NCBI GenBank assembly: GCA_024516035.1
Contig: CM044958.1
Span: forward strand, 45,481,929-45,545,928
Reading direction: 5' to 3'
DNA from: Bactericera cockerelli
Taxonomy: Eukaryota > Arthropoda > Insecta > Hemiptera > Triozidae
DNA length: 64,000 bases
The position numbers were made by a program, and so were the translations under genes. A model generated the notes under the pieces. That model made no database searches. It saw only the letters and a program-made list of their open reading frames with translations, and was not told the DNA's origin. Positions 11,601 through 22,915 of the stretch are shown one piece after another. Position 1 is the first letter of the stretch; every line of letters begins with the position of its first letter.

Positions 11601-13120
11601 TCCGTCCTTAATATTTAGTTACTGCTGCAGAATACAACTGAATACATCCCCTTTTCAAGGAACATGTTGCATGCTCCTCTACATACATATATTATACTAA
11701 TGAGGCTACTTACCACACAGACTGTAGTATACTGGTTCCTTTAAGTTGCCAAGCTACTTGTGATAAAAAGTAGCGTTGCAATTTAGTGTAAATATGTAAA
11801 AGCTTCTTCATAGATCCGATCAAGTAATAAGAAAAATGAATCTGTACTCAATTATTAATCACTGATAATGAATTCTAAGAAATTCTGGGTATTAATTTTA
11901 TTCTGTGATAATGATATTGTGGCCAGGCAGTCTATGAGGAATCGCCAATATGTGTAATAATTGTGTATTGATAAAAAAAAAAAAAAAATTAAACAAATTA
12001 TAAGAATAATGAAAAGTAATTCTTGTGAAATTTAGTAACTATGTATTTGTGTATGTTTAACCTACGACCCAAACATGTGATCCTTTGATGAAAATGCCGA
12101 CTAGTAATAGAAAGCATTACACTCATTACTCACACGGAACTTCTCGAAATTGCTGAAGAGAAGCTGAACTGATAAGTTGATCTGGTTCGAGTTATAGAAT
12201 TTGTGACAACACTATTTTGATGAACATTGATAGAAAAACCTATAAACTTTGCTTATACCTTCCATAGTTAATCTCAATGATACCTACGACTGGAACTCTT
12301 ATAGATTATTATAAATGATAATTCATTATTGATAATGATAAACACTTGTTTTTATTGCCTGGTAAAGTGGTGTATATAACTAAAAAGTTGAAAAACACAA
12401 CTTTAATATAATAGAATATAGATAGATAGATATTGCCTGGTAAAAACTAAAGAGTCTCTTCATTTCAGGGAATCTTGCTTTGCCGGCATTAAATGAGGAC
12501 TGATAAATAAGGACCGGCATTAAATACATGCACTGGGTAGGATTCGAAACAAGGGATTTCTGCGCTAAATGAATCACCAGACTAGTACCTTAATCACTCG
12601 GCAATCAATGCATGAAATCAACGGCAACCCTACAAATCCGCTAGGGAACTCAATTACTTATGTACACTGTACAAGTGTACAGTCGTGCATGTTCGATCTT
12701 AAGACTCAAAAGTCTCAAATAAAAGAGCGCCATAGGAACTTTCAATCTGTCGACCTTTGTGTGACAAAGGGAAACATTTACACAGAGTAACAAATCAAAG
12801 AATTACAAAGAGTTAACATTCAAAGGTTTCACCTTGACAAGAAAAAGCACATGTCAAATTCAGAGTTCAATTAGCATCACAGGTGGCTCATACATAATAT
12901 ACATTACAGAACTATTATACATAACATACATGACATAACTATTATATATTGAGAACATAGGAAACTAAATTGTCCAAAGGGCAAAGTACCTATGCGTTGC
13001 TAGTTTCGTAAAACGAAAAATTTATTTCCTTTTCTTTTAGAAAGGTTAACACAAAGTGCTTGATGTTTTTATAATGCGCACTTTTTGGTGTATTGATTAA
13101 AGTTAGGAGATCGCGTGAAA
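11601..13120. other. AT-rich intergenic sequence, no gene seen
   Basis: No ORF with recognisable coding character. A tRNA-like relic (minus strand, around 12530-12605) and short AT-rich runs are the only visible structure. Confidence 0.45.
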
Positions 13121-13125
13121 GGGCA

Positions 13126-13545
13126 AGAGCCTTCAGGTTTTTTGAGACGTGGTTGGGAAAAAAGAAAAGGAACGACAAGACTCCCCACTTCTGGCTTCTA
13201 CTGGGTGGTGTTTGACATTTTGGAACTCAATGATTTGCTCGATAGGAGCATTTTCATTGTATTCTTAAGAGCCTTCAGGTTTTTTGAGACGTGGTTGGGA
13301 AAAAAGAAAAGGAACGACAAGACTCCTCCACTTCTGGCTTCTACTGGGTGGTGTTTGACATTTTGGAACTCAATGATTTGCTCGATAGGAGCATTTTCAT
13401 TGTATTCTTAAGAGCCTTCAGGTTTTTTGAGACGTGGTTGGGAAGAAAGAAAAGGAACGACAAGACTCCCCACTTCTGGCTTCTACTGGGTGGTGTTTGA
13501 CATTTTGGAACTCAATGATTTGCTCAATAGAAGCATTTTCATTTC
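13126..13545. repeat. Three tandem copies of a 142-143-bp unit
   Basis: The unit starts AGAGCCTTCAGGTTTTTTGA at 13126, 13268 and 13411 and contains CTGGCTTCTACTGGGTGGTG. The copies are nearly identical, so the array is recent. The overlapping ORFs are frames of this repeat, which has a 142-143-base period. Confidence 0.92.
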
Positions 13546-13549
13546 TTGA

Positions 13550-13800
13550 AGAGCGCGCGATTAGGTCAGTGGTTAAGCACTCGCTTGCACTCGCATGCCA
13601 AGAATACAAAAATTTGTATTCTTAATTTGGTTACAATTTGTTTGTAAGGGATACCTTACGGTGCGCTCGTGTTGATCCAGCACCTAAATGAGAAGTATTG
13701 TGTCACTTCTCGCCAATCAGGGAGGACGCATAATAAGGAATAGACAAGCTACAACACAGACCACAAGCGTCTACAGTAGGTCCTGTTTCATAGATGCGAA
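13550..13800 (+). repeat. tRNA-derived SINE, family F
   Basis: Begins GCGCGATTAGGTCAGTGGTT, with a body containing GTGCGCTCGTGTTGATCCAG and CACTTCTCGCCAATCAGGGA. The inverted sister copy is at 44530-44800. Confidence 0.7.
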
Positions 13801-13889
13801 ATAAAAAAAGGCTGTGAAACACTCATCTTAATAAATAAATATATTCCGAAGAAGGATGGAGATTTTCATTTCCTAACCTATTAGGTATT

Positions 13890-13990
13890 ATTCCAGAAAA
13901 GAACCGGTTTCAATTGCTCCATCCATTGTCGTCTCCTAGAGGTTGGTGGTTCAAGTCCCAAGTACGAGGAACTATTAGAAACGCAACAAT
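13890..13990 (+). repeat. SINE family C, degraded
   Basis: A degenerate head ends in GGTTGGTGGTTCAAGTCCCA, a tRNA B box in the family C context. Confidence 0.5.
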
Positions 13991-14784
13991 TTTGGTAAAC
14001 ACAAAGATGAATTACCCCGGAAAAGTTGAGAAGAAGAAACAATGTGAAAAACGCTGCAAATCGCTCCAAAATACTTCGTAATTTTCTTTTTTTTTTGGGG
14101 TCAACATCATAGCCATTGATGAAGGCATTTCAAGTAGGAGTTTACCGTCCATTCTTTGGCAACTCACAAACAATGTTGGTAGCTGGTTCGTGGTTTTTTC
14201 TAGCCATCCTGGATTTTGTATAATTAGCCAAAAGCTTTTTAGGTTAATATCCAGAAATGGAAAATAGAGACCTTTTAGAATTTTGTCCATAATATTTTCA
14301 GGCAGAAATCGAACCCATCAAACAGAATCTTTTCTTTTTCTGTTTTTGTTTGAAATATTAAAGACGTACCTATTATTTTGTTGAACAGGACTTTTTTCTG
14401 TTGTGTCTTCAATTTATGTATTATATTTTCGTACACTTAAATTCCGATCAACTCAAACCATGGATAATTTCAATATACATTTCTTGGTTTAACCGTAAAT
14501 TACTATTGTGTAGTTTAAAAAATAGTTTAATGAAAGAATTTTATGCACCCTGTAGCAAGAAAATTCTGTGTCGTTGTACCTCCATATTTACGAAAAACGA
14601 GGAGAAACACCAAACAGTGTTGTTTATACTGTGATTTTCCCTTTCCTAGCATTTAGCCTTTTGCATGTTGCCTTGTACAAACTGTAATTTTCTCCAATTT
14701 CAGTAACCCATGTTTTCTTACCTGGGGCCCAAAAATTCCTTCGAAATCTTACAACCACAAAAAAATGTGTGAGTTTCAACATAA

Positions 14785-14905
14785 ATATATCGGCCTCGAT
14801 AGCAATCTTATCAAAGTAGCGGTCTCGTTACCGAGAGGATGGTGGTTCGAATCCCAAGCTCGGGTAATTTTAGTAAGGCTAGTTCGAGTCATTTTTAACA
14901 ACCCT
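14785..14905 (+). repeat. SINE family C
   Basis: CGGCCTCGATAGCAATCTTA, then GGTGGTTCGAATCCCAAGC and AGTAAGGCTAGTTCGAGTCA: head, B box and body of family C. Confidence 0.65.
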
Positions 14906-14944
14906 ATTGCATGTCTTCTTCTTTCAGTTTTCTTTTTCTGGAAT

Positions 14945-15062
14945 TTATTTGAGGTCGGCATTTGTCAACCTCTTTTTCATTGTTGAGGTTGTTTGGTTCT
15001 GGCAAATCTGGCATACATACTTTCATATTTTTTGGCCGGATGTCCTTCATAACACCAAGCCA
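14945..15062 (-). repeat. SINE family A, 3' fragment
   Basis: GAGGTCGGCATTTGTCAACC through CCGGATGTCCTTCATAACAC matches the 3' part of the family A copies at 9057 and 45826. Confidence 0.65.
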
Positions 15063-15179
15063 ACAGTGATAATGTTTGTTATTGCTTTTGGTTTGCCAGA
15101 CCGAAAATTGTATCTGTATGTATGTGTTTTCATTGTGTAATTGTGTCTCAAAGTTTAGTGGCTAGCTCAACATTATGAA

Positions 15180-15390
15180 ACTACAAACACGATTTTCAAT
15201 ATCCAATATCCATATTCCTACTCTGTCACAACTAGTTGCTATCCATGCAAATAGCTACTCAATTTTCCTCACGAGATATGAGTTGACAATAATTGGACAT
15301 CCAAGTACAGAGCAGAAAATTTCTGAGCTGCTGCTGGGAATCGAACTCAGGTGACCGATCGTGCAAACCAGTGCTCGACCACGGAGACCA
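15180..15390 (-). repeat. SINE family D
   Basis: The minus strand shows a B box (CTGAGTTCGATTCCC), a body with CTCTGTACTTGGATGTCC and TGAGGAAAATTGAGTAGCTA, then ACAACTAGT. Same family as 20951 and 32040. Confidence 0.7.
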
Positions 15391-15477
15391 TTAAAAAAAA
15401 AATGAGTTGGCCGTTCTGAATGGTATCCGACTGTGTATTTTTGTGATAAATATGATAAAAAAATAATAATAGTAATT

Positions 15478-15940
15478 TATCATAGGGAGGCATCATCGTA
15501 AACGATGGTAGCCAGACAGTGGAGGAATGACTCAGCACTTCTACCACGTCTTTATAAGGAGACTAATAATTGACAAGGGCCCCCAGAACCAAGCCAATTC
15601 TGGTCTATTCCCTATTGATAGTCCCCCAGCCAGACTGCTAGTCTACTCCCTGTGTATAGTACCCCAGCCAGACTGCTGGTCTACTCCCTATTTATAGTCC
15701 CCCAGCCAGACTGCTGGTCTACTCCCTGTTTATAGTCCCCCAGACAGACTGCTGGTCTACTCCCTGTGTATAGTACCCCAACCAGACTGCTGGTCTACTC
15801 CCTGTTATTAATAGTCCCCTAATCAGACTGCTGGTCTACTCCCTGTTTATAATCCCCCAGCCAGACTGCTGGTCTACTCCCTGTTTATAGTCCCCCAGCC
15901 AGACTGCTGGTCTATTCCCTGTTTATAGACCTCCAGCCAG
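15478..15940 (-). repeat. 5'-truncated ATG-tailed SINE with 38-bp VNTR; 13-bp target duplication
   Basis: On the minus strand about nine copies of a 38-bp unit (TATAGTCCCCCAGCCAGACT on the plus strand) precede a body of about 120 bases. The insertion is bracketed by a 13-base direct repeat, AATAATAGTAATT, at 15465-15477 and 15941-15953. That is the length expected from LINE-driven target-primed reverse transcription. Confidence 0.85.
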
Positions 15941-16969
15941 AATAATAGTAATTGTAGGTAACACATAAACACATGGAGTACTTTTCCTCAAGAGCCTTGG
16001 TTATTTGCAAATGTTGCAGTGAAAGTTTTGCCAAAGACCTTCAGTCAAGCCGCTGGACGTGAAATTGCGAAAAAAATTATTCGAATGCGTGTTGAAACCG
16101 AAGGACACGACAATGTTGTAAATATTGTAATTAGTGTTATCAACATCTATTTCTCGACGTTGTGTTTTGTTTTATGCACTTTCAAATACTTTGCTTTCTT
16201 ACATACCTTATTTTGTAGCGTTATACTACGCCACAAAGTTGTGGAGTTTGATGTAGAAGATTCGAGGTTGACGGTTTCAAAGTGTTTTTCAAAGTCTTGT
16301 TGAGGAGTTCTTTTCTGATATTCCGTAGCTCTTGATTGTCATTATTAAACTTCTTTTCTACATCTTTTTTTTTCATTCCTATCCTATACTGCTTTTTTAT
16401 TTCCTTCTATTTCTACTTGTTGCTGACAATGAGTCGGCAAAAACTGGTTGGGTGGAAGATCTAAATTTGAAAGCCGATAAAGCAACAACAACAAACAATT
16501 CTTTTGCCCGGTTTTTCTTCTTCTTTTTTTCCAAGATAAAAACTGTACACCCATATGAGAAATGGTTTGCAGTGTACGATGCCTATAGGGTCACAATAGA
16601 TATAACAGGATCGGTGTAATTAATGCGAATTCTTTTGTGGGACTCTAATCAGTTTATATATGTTTATAATAATACTCTGCCTAAAGTTGACAAGTTTTTG
16701 GACTTTGATGTAGAGGATTTGGGTTTGTTCCTTTTTTTCCTCCCTAGGTAAACTTACTCATGAGTCATGAATAAGTTCTAGCTTACCAAAAAACCTCTCT
16801 GCACCTTGATGTAGAAGATTTCGGATATTTCCCTAGTTTTTTCTTTGTTTGTTGCAAAGTTGAATTTGCTTCATCGTACAAAAAACATACCACCACCTGA
16901 ATTGCAAATACTGACCTTCCTGAATCTCCGAGTACTTTAAAAATAGAATACTTTAAAAGTAAGTTTTAA

Positions 16970-17098
16970 GGGCGGAATTAATAGACAACATCAATAACTT
17001 AAGTCGTTGGTAAGTGTCGGTTTTCCCTATCTTACACAGTACGCAATCCGTGACTTAGCGCCACAGAGGTATTACAAAAACGTCTATTAATTCCGCCC
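16970..17098. mobile_element. PIF/Harbinger-type MITE, 129 bp
   Basis: Terminal inverted repeats GGGCGGAATTAATAGAC at both ends, flanked by TAA on each side. The TTA/TAA 3-bp duplication and GGG start fit PIF/Harbinger. It has no coding capacity. Confidence 0.85.
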
Positions 17099-17196
17099 TA
17101 AAAGTCAGAACTTGTTGAAACTTTGTGGGGAATTTACATTAAAATAATGAGACTTTGTTTGGACAGTACTGTGAGAAAAAAGGGACTCTTTCTTTA

Positions 17197-17431
17197 GGGC
17201 GAAATTAATAGACAAATTCTACATCACATGTCATTACAAAGGGTCGGTTTTCCCTATCTTACACAGTACGCAATCCGTGACTTAGTGCCACAGAGGTATT
17301 AAGGGAGGAATTAATAGACGTTTTTGTAATACCTCTGTGGCGCTAAGTCACGGATTGCGTACTGTGTAAGATAGGGAAAACGGACACTTACCAAGGACTT
17401 AAGTTATTGATGTTGTCTATTAATTCCGCCC
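17197..17431. mobile_element. Dimeric, head-to-head PIF/Harbinger-type MITE
   Basis: A second copy of the same family continues straight into an inverted third copy (start of the third near 17300, GGGAGGAATTAATAGACG). The whole 235 bases is flanked by TTA at 17194-17196 and 17432-17434, so the pair appears to have moved as one unit. A single end relic (GTCTATTAATTTCGCCC) is at 23410-23427. Confidence 0.8.
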
Positions 17432-17499
17432 TTAGTCTCATTCTTGCAAGACAAACAGAGTGTTGTTGTAAAATTGTGACATAGCACAAAGAAAAGCAG

Positions 17500-18597
17500 T
17501 GAGCTCATTTATTCAGGTAAATATTTAAATCAGAACAACAACAACAATATAACAACAAATGGGAGTGAAGAAAAGTAGGTAAGGAAACAACAAAGGTGAT
17601 TTTGTGCAATATGGTGAAATACTAAAAATAAAAATGGCGTGCACAATTCAAGATACTTGAAAGCGAGGATTTATTTATTTTACACCTTTCTTAAAATAAA
17701 AAAGCTAAGCAGCTTTATTTAATTTATTTTTAACAAGTTACACTTTCCTTAAAATAAAATCGTTAACAGTAATGCGGCATACAGGTGTGTATTAATAGCT
17801 TACATAGAAACAATCGAAATGAGCGATAATAAGTTAAAAGTGCTTATAAAAAATACATTTATTTTTGTCAGAGATACTTAAAAATACTTACATAAATATT
17901 AAATGAGAAAAAACTATCAGATATTGATTGTATTGTCATTAACAGACTGATTTAACCGTGAACTGAATTGGGCATTAGACATTATTTTGATTGTGTATAA
18001 AGTTGTTCTTCAAGTTCACGATTAAATCTGTCAATTAGCAAAGTAGAAAAAATAAGTTGTACTTCTATTTTCATTGCCGTAAATCGCTTCGGGCTTGAAT
18101 TCGGCGCCACCACAAATATGAAATATTGAAATCGGAGGAATACGCATATCTACAAAAATAACCCAAAATTGAAAGAGGAAGAACGTGACATGTATAATTA
18201 TGTATAATTTTTTTCCCTAACAATTACATTCATTTAGTTTTGCCTTACAGCTTGACATAAATGGACAATGACTGATGTTAAGGTAGGTCTGTTAGTCAGT
18301 GGTTAGTATGGATTATTGGAATCTGAATTGAGGGTCTACCATTCGAGTCAGTGTTTTTGTACTCCTCCATTGGACGAATGATTGGAGATTTATGAAGCTT
18401 GTATGAAAACGGTAAACAGAACGAACTAGATACTGCCCATTTTCCCCTAGACAAAGGCCCTGAAATTGAAGTGCTGAACTAGATTTTAACAGCTCTACAT
18501 GCGGCTAATGTTATAATTATACAGGGGCTGCAGGTGCCGTATATCTCTACCGTGTTTGTTTTTATTTCTTCCTTCGTTTTCTCTTTCTTCATTATTA
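17500..18597. other. AT-rich sequence, no gene seen
   Basis: Between the MITE cluster and the large inverted-repeat element. A possible tRNA-like relic lies near 18280-18360; otherwise nothing was recognised. Confidence 0.4.
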
Positions 18598-19304
18598 GCC
18601 CAGGCAAATTAGTGCTCTAGCGGCAAAAAATTGCTCAATAGCTGGAAATCGTTTTAAACCCTTAAAGGGGTCCTGAATAATGGGTATATGAGTTTGCGAC
18701 GGATTTTAGGTTGTGCTTCCGAGTTTAGGGCCTAAATAGTGCAAATTTTTTGCACTTTTTTTAAAATTGCGCTTATAACTCAAAATGCATTTATTCTACA
18801 AAAAATTTTACTTTGTTCTTATCTAAAGAGCATGAAATTATGCGTCTAATGACGTTAGAATCATTAAAATAAGTTAAGCCGTTCAGCCACAATCGCTCCT
18901 CAAAGATAAGTGATTTTTTCAAACATAGCTCAAATTTTGAAAATTCTCAACTTTTAACGCCTGTAAATCAAAAAGGACTGCACCAATTGAAAATTTTAAT
19001 AGAATTGAACTTGTAGGAAATGTAATTTTAAGTAAAATACTGTTTGAAATTTGAAATTTGCTCACTCCAGTGCTGAGATATGAATTTTAAACCGAAAGAG
19101 TTCCTAGCTCCAAATTTTCAGTAAGGCAGTACAACGCAAAAAACTTCGTCTGAACTCTAAAATTATCACATTCTTACAACTTTTCAAGTAAAACTGAACG
19201 TTATCTACTGAATTCAGTCGCATAGGTAGTTTAAAATTTGGAGAAACTTGCACTTTACTAAGATCTCTTTACTGAACATGTGATTTCAAGACAGCAGGCA
19301 CACT

Positions 19305-19706
19305 ATGGAGGATGTAACTTGTTTTATATGCGGGAACATTGTGCAAGAAGGAGCGGATAGAGGAATATTAAAGAAAAAGTCACTTCGAACGTTCATTGAG
19401 GCCAGCAGGAGGAGGAATGATGGGCATCACACGTGGTTACAGACTCAGAAATCTGTTATACTTCACGAGAAGTGTCGCAAAGGTGTCTACACGAAGGAGT
19501 CGATCATTGTAAAGGCCGAAAAAGAAGCAGGAAACGGAGGCCGTGTGACAAGAGGCCGTGAGGAAATACCAAAATTCAACTTTAAGGAGCTCTGCTTCTA
19601 CTGTGGAAAAGATGCCTCTTTGCCTCTGAAAGCTTCAAGGCTAAACAGAAAAAGCTTCCTCTTCATAGACGTGAAACAGTGCGTGAAATTCAGACACAAG
19701 AAATAA
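19305..19706 (+). CDS. Transposon-carried ORF with paired cysteines, unknown function (133 aa)
   Basis: Starts with ATG at 19305 in the left arm of the foldback element. The product has C-x2-C (CFIC, residues 6-9), an H-x2-C (HEKC, middle) and a second C-x2-C (CFYC, about residue 102), suggesting a zinc-binding module, with many Arg/Lys residues. The end after CFYCGK differs from the copy in the right arm, so the ORF is probably truncated or chimeric. I associate this cysteine arrangement with uncharacterised mobile-element proteins of invertebrates, but I cannot name the family. It is more likely element-encoded than a host gene. Confidence 0.5.
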   Translation: MEDVTCFICGNIVQEGADRGILKKKSLRTFIEASRRRNDGHHTWLQTQKSVILHEKCRKGVYTKESIIVKAEKEAGNGGRVTRGREEIPKFNFKELCFYCGKDASLPLKASRLNRKSFLFIDVKQCVKFRHKK

Positions 19707-20600
19707 TGCAAAAAATTAAAGGTTCTGCAATTGCCAGAGGAGATGAAATGGGGGCGGTGGTATTGCGTAGGATGGCAACTGAATCAGACCTCGTAGCCGC
19801 TGAATTCTTGTTGTGGTATGTTCTTTAATTCACGCCCATCTATGGATCCTGATGCAGCTCAAGGTATATCTGGACGAGGGGAGTGAATTAATGTAGTAAC
19901 TGGGGCTTTGAAGCCGAAAGACCTACGTTTCCCAGTTACTGGGGTTTAACGAAGAAAAGGCCGCTGATTCAATAACGCTACTACGAAAGGTGTAGGTATT
20001 AAAGAGTATTAAATTCACACGGAAAGATAAAAGGAAGAAATAAACTACTACTATGAAATGAGATTGGATGGTCTTACCTTGAGTACTTGTACCAAGTACT
20101 TACGCCTTTAGAAGGGGATCAAAGGTGGTAGATCAAGGAAGGAGAGAAGACGTACCCTGACCAATGGTTGTTACAATCTGAACGAGGCATCGTCGTTCCC
20201 AATCTATCGTACCGAATCTCTGGGTTTCTTTGTAAGATCATATGATATGCCTATCATCTGATATCGAAGTGTTATCTCTAACAGTTAGGGGCGTAGAGAT
20301 CGAGTGATATGCGCGGGGTAAGTTTGGAGGCAATTCAAACTGGAGTCACATGGCGTGAACAGGGAGAGTTCGCTCAAACTGGTCACTAGTGGGATTGATT
20401 TCACCTTCAGTATGGAGGTTCTAGGTACTAACGACTTCTTAGGAGTGAAGCACTGAAAACCCCCCATAGCATGGAACGTATCATGGCCTTATCATAACTA
20501 AAAATTCATTAACTCAATTCGTATATGACAACGCCGATATAAACATGGATACCATTGATGGCCATGATACGTTCTATGCCATGGGGGGGTAGAATAGAAA

Positions 20601-21330
20601 TTACCAAATATACTGCCGAGGTGAGACTAAAAAGTGGTTCACTCCTAAGAAGTCGTTAGTACCCAGAACCTCCATTTCTTTTCCACAGTAGAAGCAGAGC
20701 TCCTTGAAGTTGAATTTTGGTATTTCCTCACGGCCTCTTGTCACACGGTTTCCATTTCTTGCTTCTTTTTCGGCCTTTACAGTGTTTGACTCCTTCGTGT
20801 AGACACCTTTGCGACACTTCTCGTGAAGTTTAATAGATTTCTGAGTCTGAAACCACGTGTGATGCCCATCATTTCTCCTCCTGCTGTCCTCAATGAACAT
20901 TCGAAGTGACTTTTCCTTTAATATTCCTCTATCTTTTCCTTTAATATGTTGTAGTCACTGTAGCCGAGTGAGTTAGCGCGCTAGGCATTGCACGCATGGT
21001 GACCTGGGTTCAATTCCCAGCGGGATGGGATTTTTTATGCTCTGTACTTGGATGTTCGGGGTCCACTCATACTTCGTGAGTCGTGAGCAAAAAAGAGTAG
21101 CTGCTTTGATATGAAGCAGCGACCAGTGGCTGAATCATAGGCACACAAATAATACAAGATATTGTAAATATCTTGTAAAACTAAACTGGCAAAGTTCTAT
21201 GATTCTGCGCTACCCACTAAAATTGTGACATAACAACACAAAGAAAATGCATTTTTATTATTATATTATTAATATTCCTTCTTGCACAATGTTCCCGCAT
21301 ATAAAACAAGTTACATCCTCCATAGTGTGC
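20601..21330 (-). pseudogene. Inverted copy of the same ORF, split by a SINE
   Basis: The right arm repeats the ORF on the minus strand. The ATG and first codons (MEDVTCFICGNIVQEG) lie at about 21283-21325. The frame is then broken by the SINE at 20951-21245 and resumes near 20940 down to 20601. Several residues differ from the left-arm copy, and the C-terminal part after CFYCGK runs into unrelated sequence. Confidence 0.6.
20951..21245 (+). repeat. tRNA-derived SINE, family D, full length
   Basis: Head GTCACTGTAGCCGAGTGAGT and B box GGGTTCAATTCCC are followed by GCTCTGTACTTGGATGTTCG and the 3' part with CTGCGCTACCCACTAAAATTG. It sits inside the right arm of the foldback element, so it is younger than that element. 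Confidence 0.85.
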
Positions 21331-22571
21331 CTGCTGTCTTGAAATCACATGTTCAGTAAAGATCTTAGTAAAATTCAGTGCAAGTTTCTCAAAATTTTAA
21401 ATTACCTATTCGACTGAATTCAATAGATTACGTTCAGTTTTAATTGAAAAGTTGTACGAATGTGATAATTTTAGAGTTCAGACGAAGTTTCTTGCGTTGC
21501 ACTGCCTTAGCGAAAATTTGGCGCTAGGAACTTTTCGGTTTAAAATTCATATCTCAGCACTGGAGTGAGCAAATTTCAAATTTCAAACAGTATTTTACTT
21601 AAAATTACATTTCCTACAAGTTCAAATCAATTAAATTTTTCAATTGGTGCAGTCCTTTTTGATTTACAGGCGTTAAAAGTTGAGAATTTTCAAAATTTGA
21701 GCTATGTTTGAAAAAATCACTCATCTTTGAGGAGCGATTGTGGCTGAACGGCTTAACTTATTTTAATGATTCAAACGTCATTAGACGCATAATTTTATGT
21801 TCTTTAGATGAGAACTGAGTAAAATTTTCTGTATAATAAATACATTTTGAGTTATAAGCGCAATTTTAAAAAAAGTGCAAAAAAATTGCACTATTTAGGC
21901 CCTAAACTCGGAAGCACAACCTAAAATCCGTCGCAAACTCATATACCCATTATTCAGGACCCCTTTAAGGGTTTAAAACGATTTCCAGCTATTGAGCAAT
22001 TTTTTGCCGCTAGACCCCATTTTAGCACTAATTTGCCTGGGCTATATCATGCATATAGAATTTGTTTTCCCCTCGGGGAGGGGGGGGGTTAATAAAATTA
22101 CCGTGAACAGTAATTAAGTACCCTGTACTTACTTTTTCCGTTCGCTATATTTACATTTCTACGGCTAGTGTAAAAGGCTTGGGTGGAATTAATCTTATTT
22201 TCATAATCTTCGTTTGAAAATAAACTTTCAAGGCCGACCTTAAGTTGGAACATGAGTGGATACTGCTGGATAGCTTAGTCATCTGACCACGTTTGCTCAA
22301 ATTTTGTTTATGAACTATGCGTCTTTGTTAGTATCAATTAGTAGAGATTCTGCTTAGCAGCCTATGTTCGATCCCGATACGATTACGTACGACATACATA
22401 AAAATGCAAAAAGTAAAATAGAAAAAAATCACAGCCATCCTAGGCATTCTTAATTTATGTTCTTTCATTGGACACACGGCTTTTAAGAGTCGTAAGTATC
22501 ACTTAAGAGCCGATATATTGTTCATAAATTCATGACTTTGGATATGAATATGACACGGACGGACATTCCAA

Positions 22572-22915
22572 CTACCAAGCCAGTTGACCCATTAGTTTCT
22601 TTTTCAGCAGCGAGCTTTTCATCCGATCCCTGCCCTCTGAGCCAATTTGGTTCATCACGAAATACCGAGACCCTTTCTTGCTCCAGCTTGATTTGGGCTC
22701 CCCCAGGGTACTCCCCTCAGTCCCTTTGTCCAGATAGGGTTTCTTCCGATCGTCTAGGGTTCTGATTTCGATCTCGTTGGTCTCCAGAGAGGGGCCTGTG
22801 TGTGGGGGTGCAAAGTGGGGTGAGTCGGGGAAAGAGGGGGTGCCGTATGTGGTGGGTGCGTATTGCATGACTGTGAGGATGGTTTTGAGCCAGCTACTGT
22901 ACCAGAGCGGGACGT
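22572..22915 (-). CDS. Exon 4 of the EB-module gene: C-terminal tail and stop
   Basis: A pyrimidine-rich acceptor (TTTTCCCTTCTTTATAG) precedes 22915 and the frame continues in phase for 113 codons to TAG. The product begins DVPLWYSSWLKTILTV and is then Pro/Thr/Ser-rich and charged. GC content is much above its surroundings. It is the weakest of the four exon calls because no known domain supports it. Confidence 0.55.

Larger units (their letters stand above)
18598..22042. mobile_element. 3.4-kb foldback element with inverted arms of about 1 kb
   Basis: The left arm (18598 to about 19612) is repeated in reverse complement as the right arm (about 22042 down to 20685, interrupted by a SINE at 20951-21245). 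Outer ends are GCCCAGGCAAATTAGTGCT and its complement, flanked by TA. Both arms include the same small ORF and its leader. The central 1.1 kb has a further inverted pair (about 20415-20500 against 20560-20670) and no recognisable transposase. The superfamily is uncertain; the TA flanks would suit a Tc1/mariner-like mechanism. Confidence 0.82.

Noticed and set aside
16019..16303. 94-codon plus-strand frame next to the VNTR SINE
   Set aside because: The first 40 residues look protein-like but match nothing I recognise, and the rest is hydrophobic AT-rich translation; no splice context.
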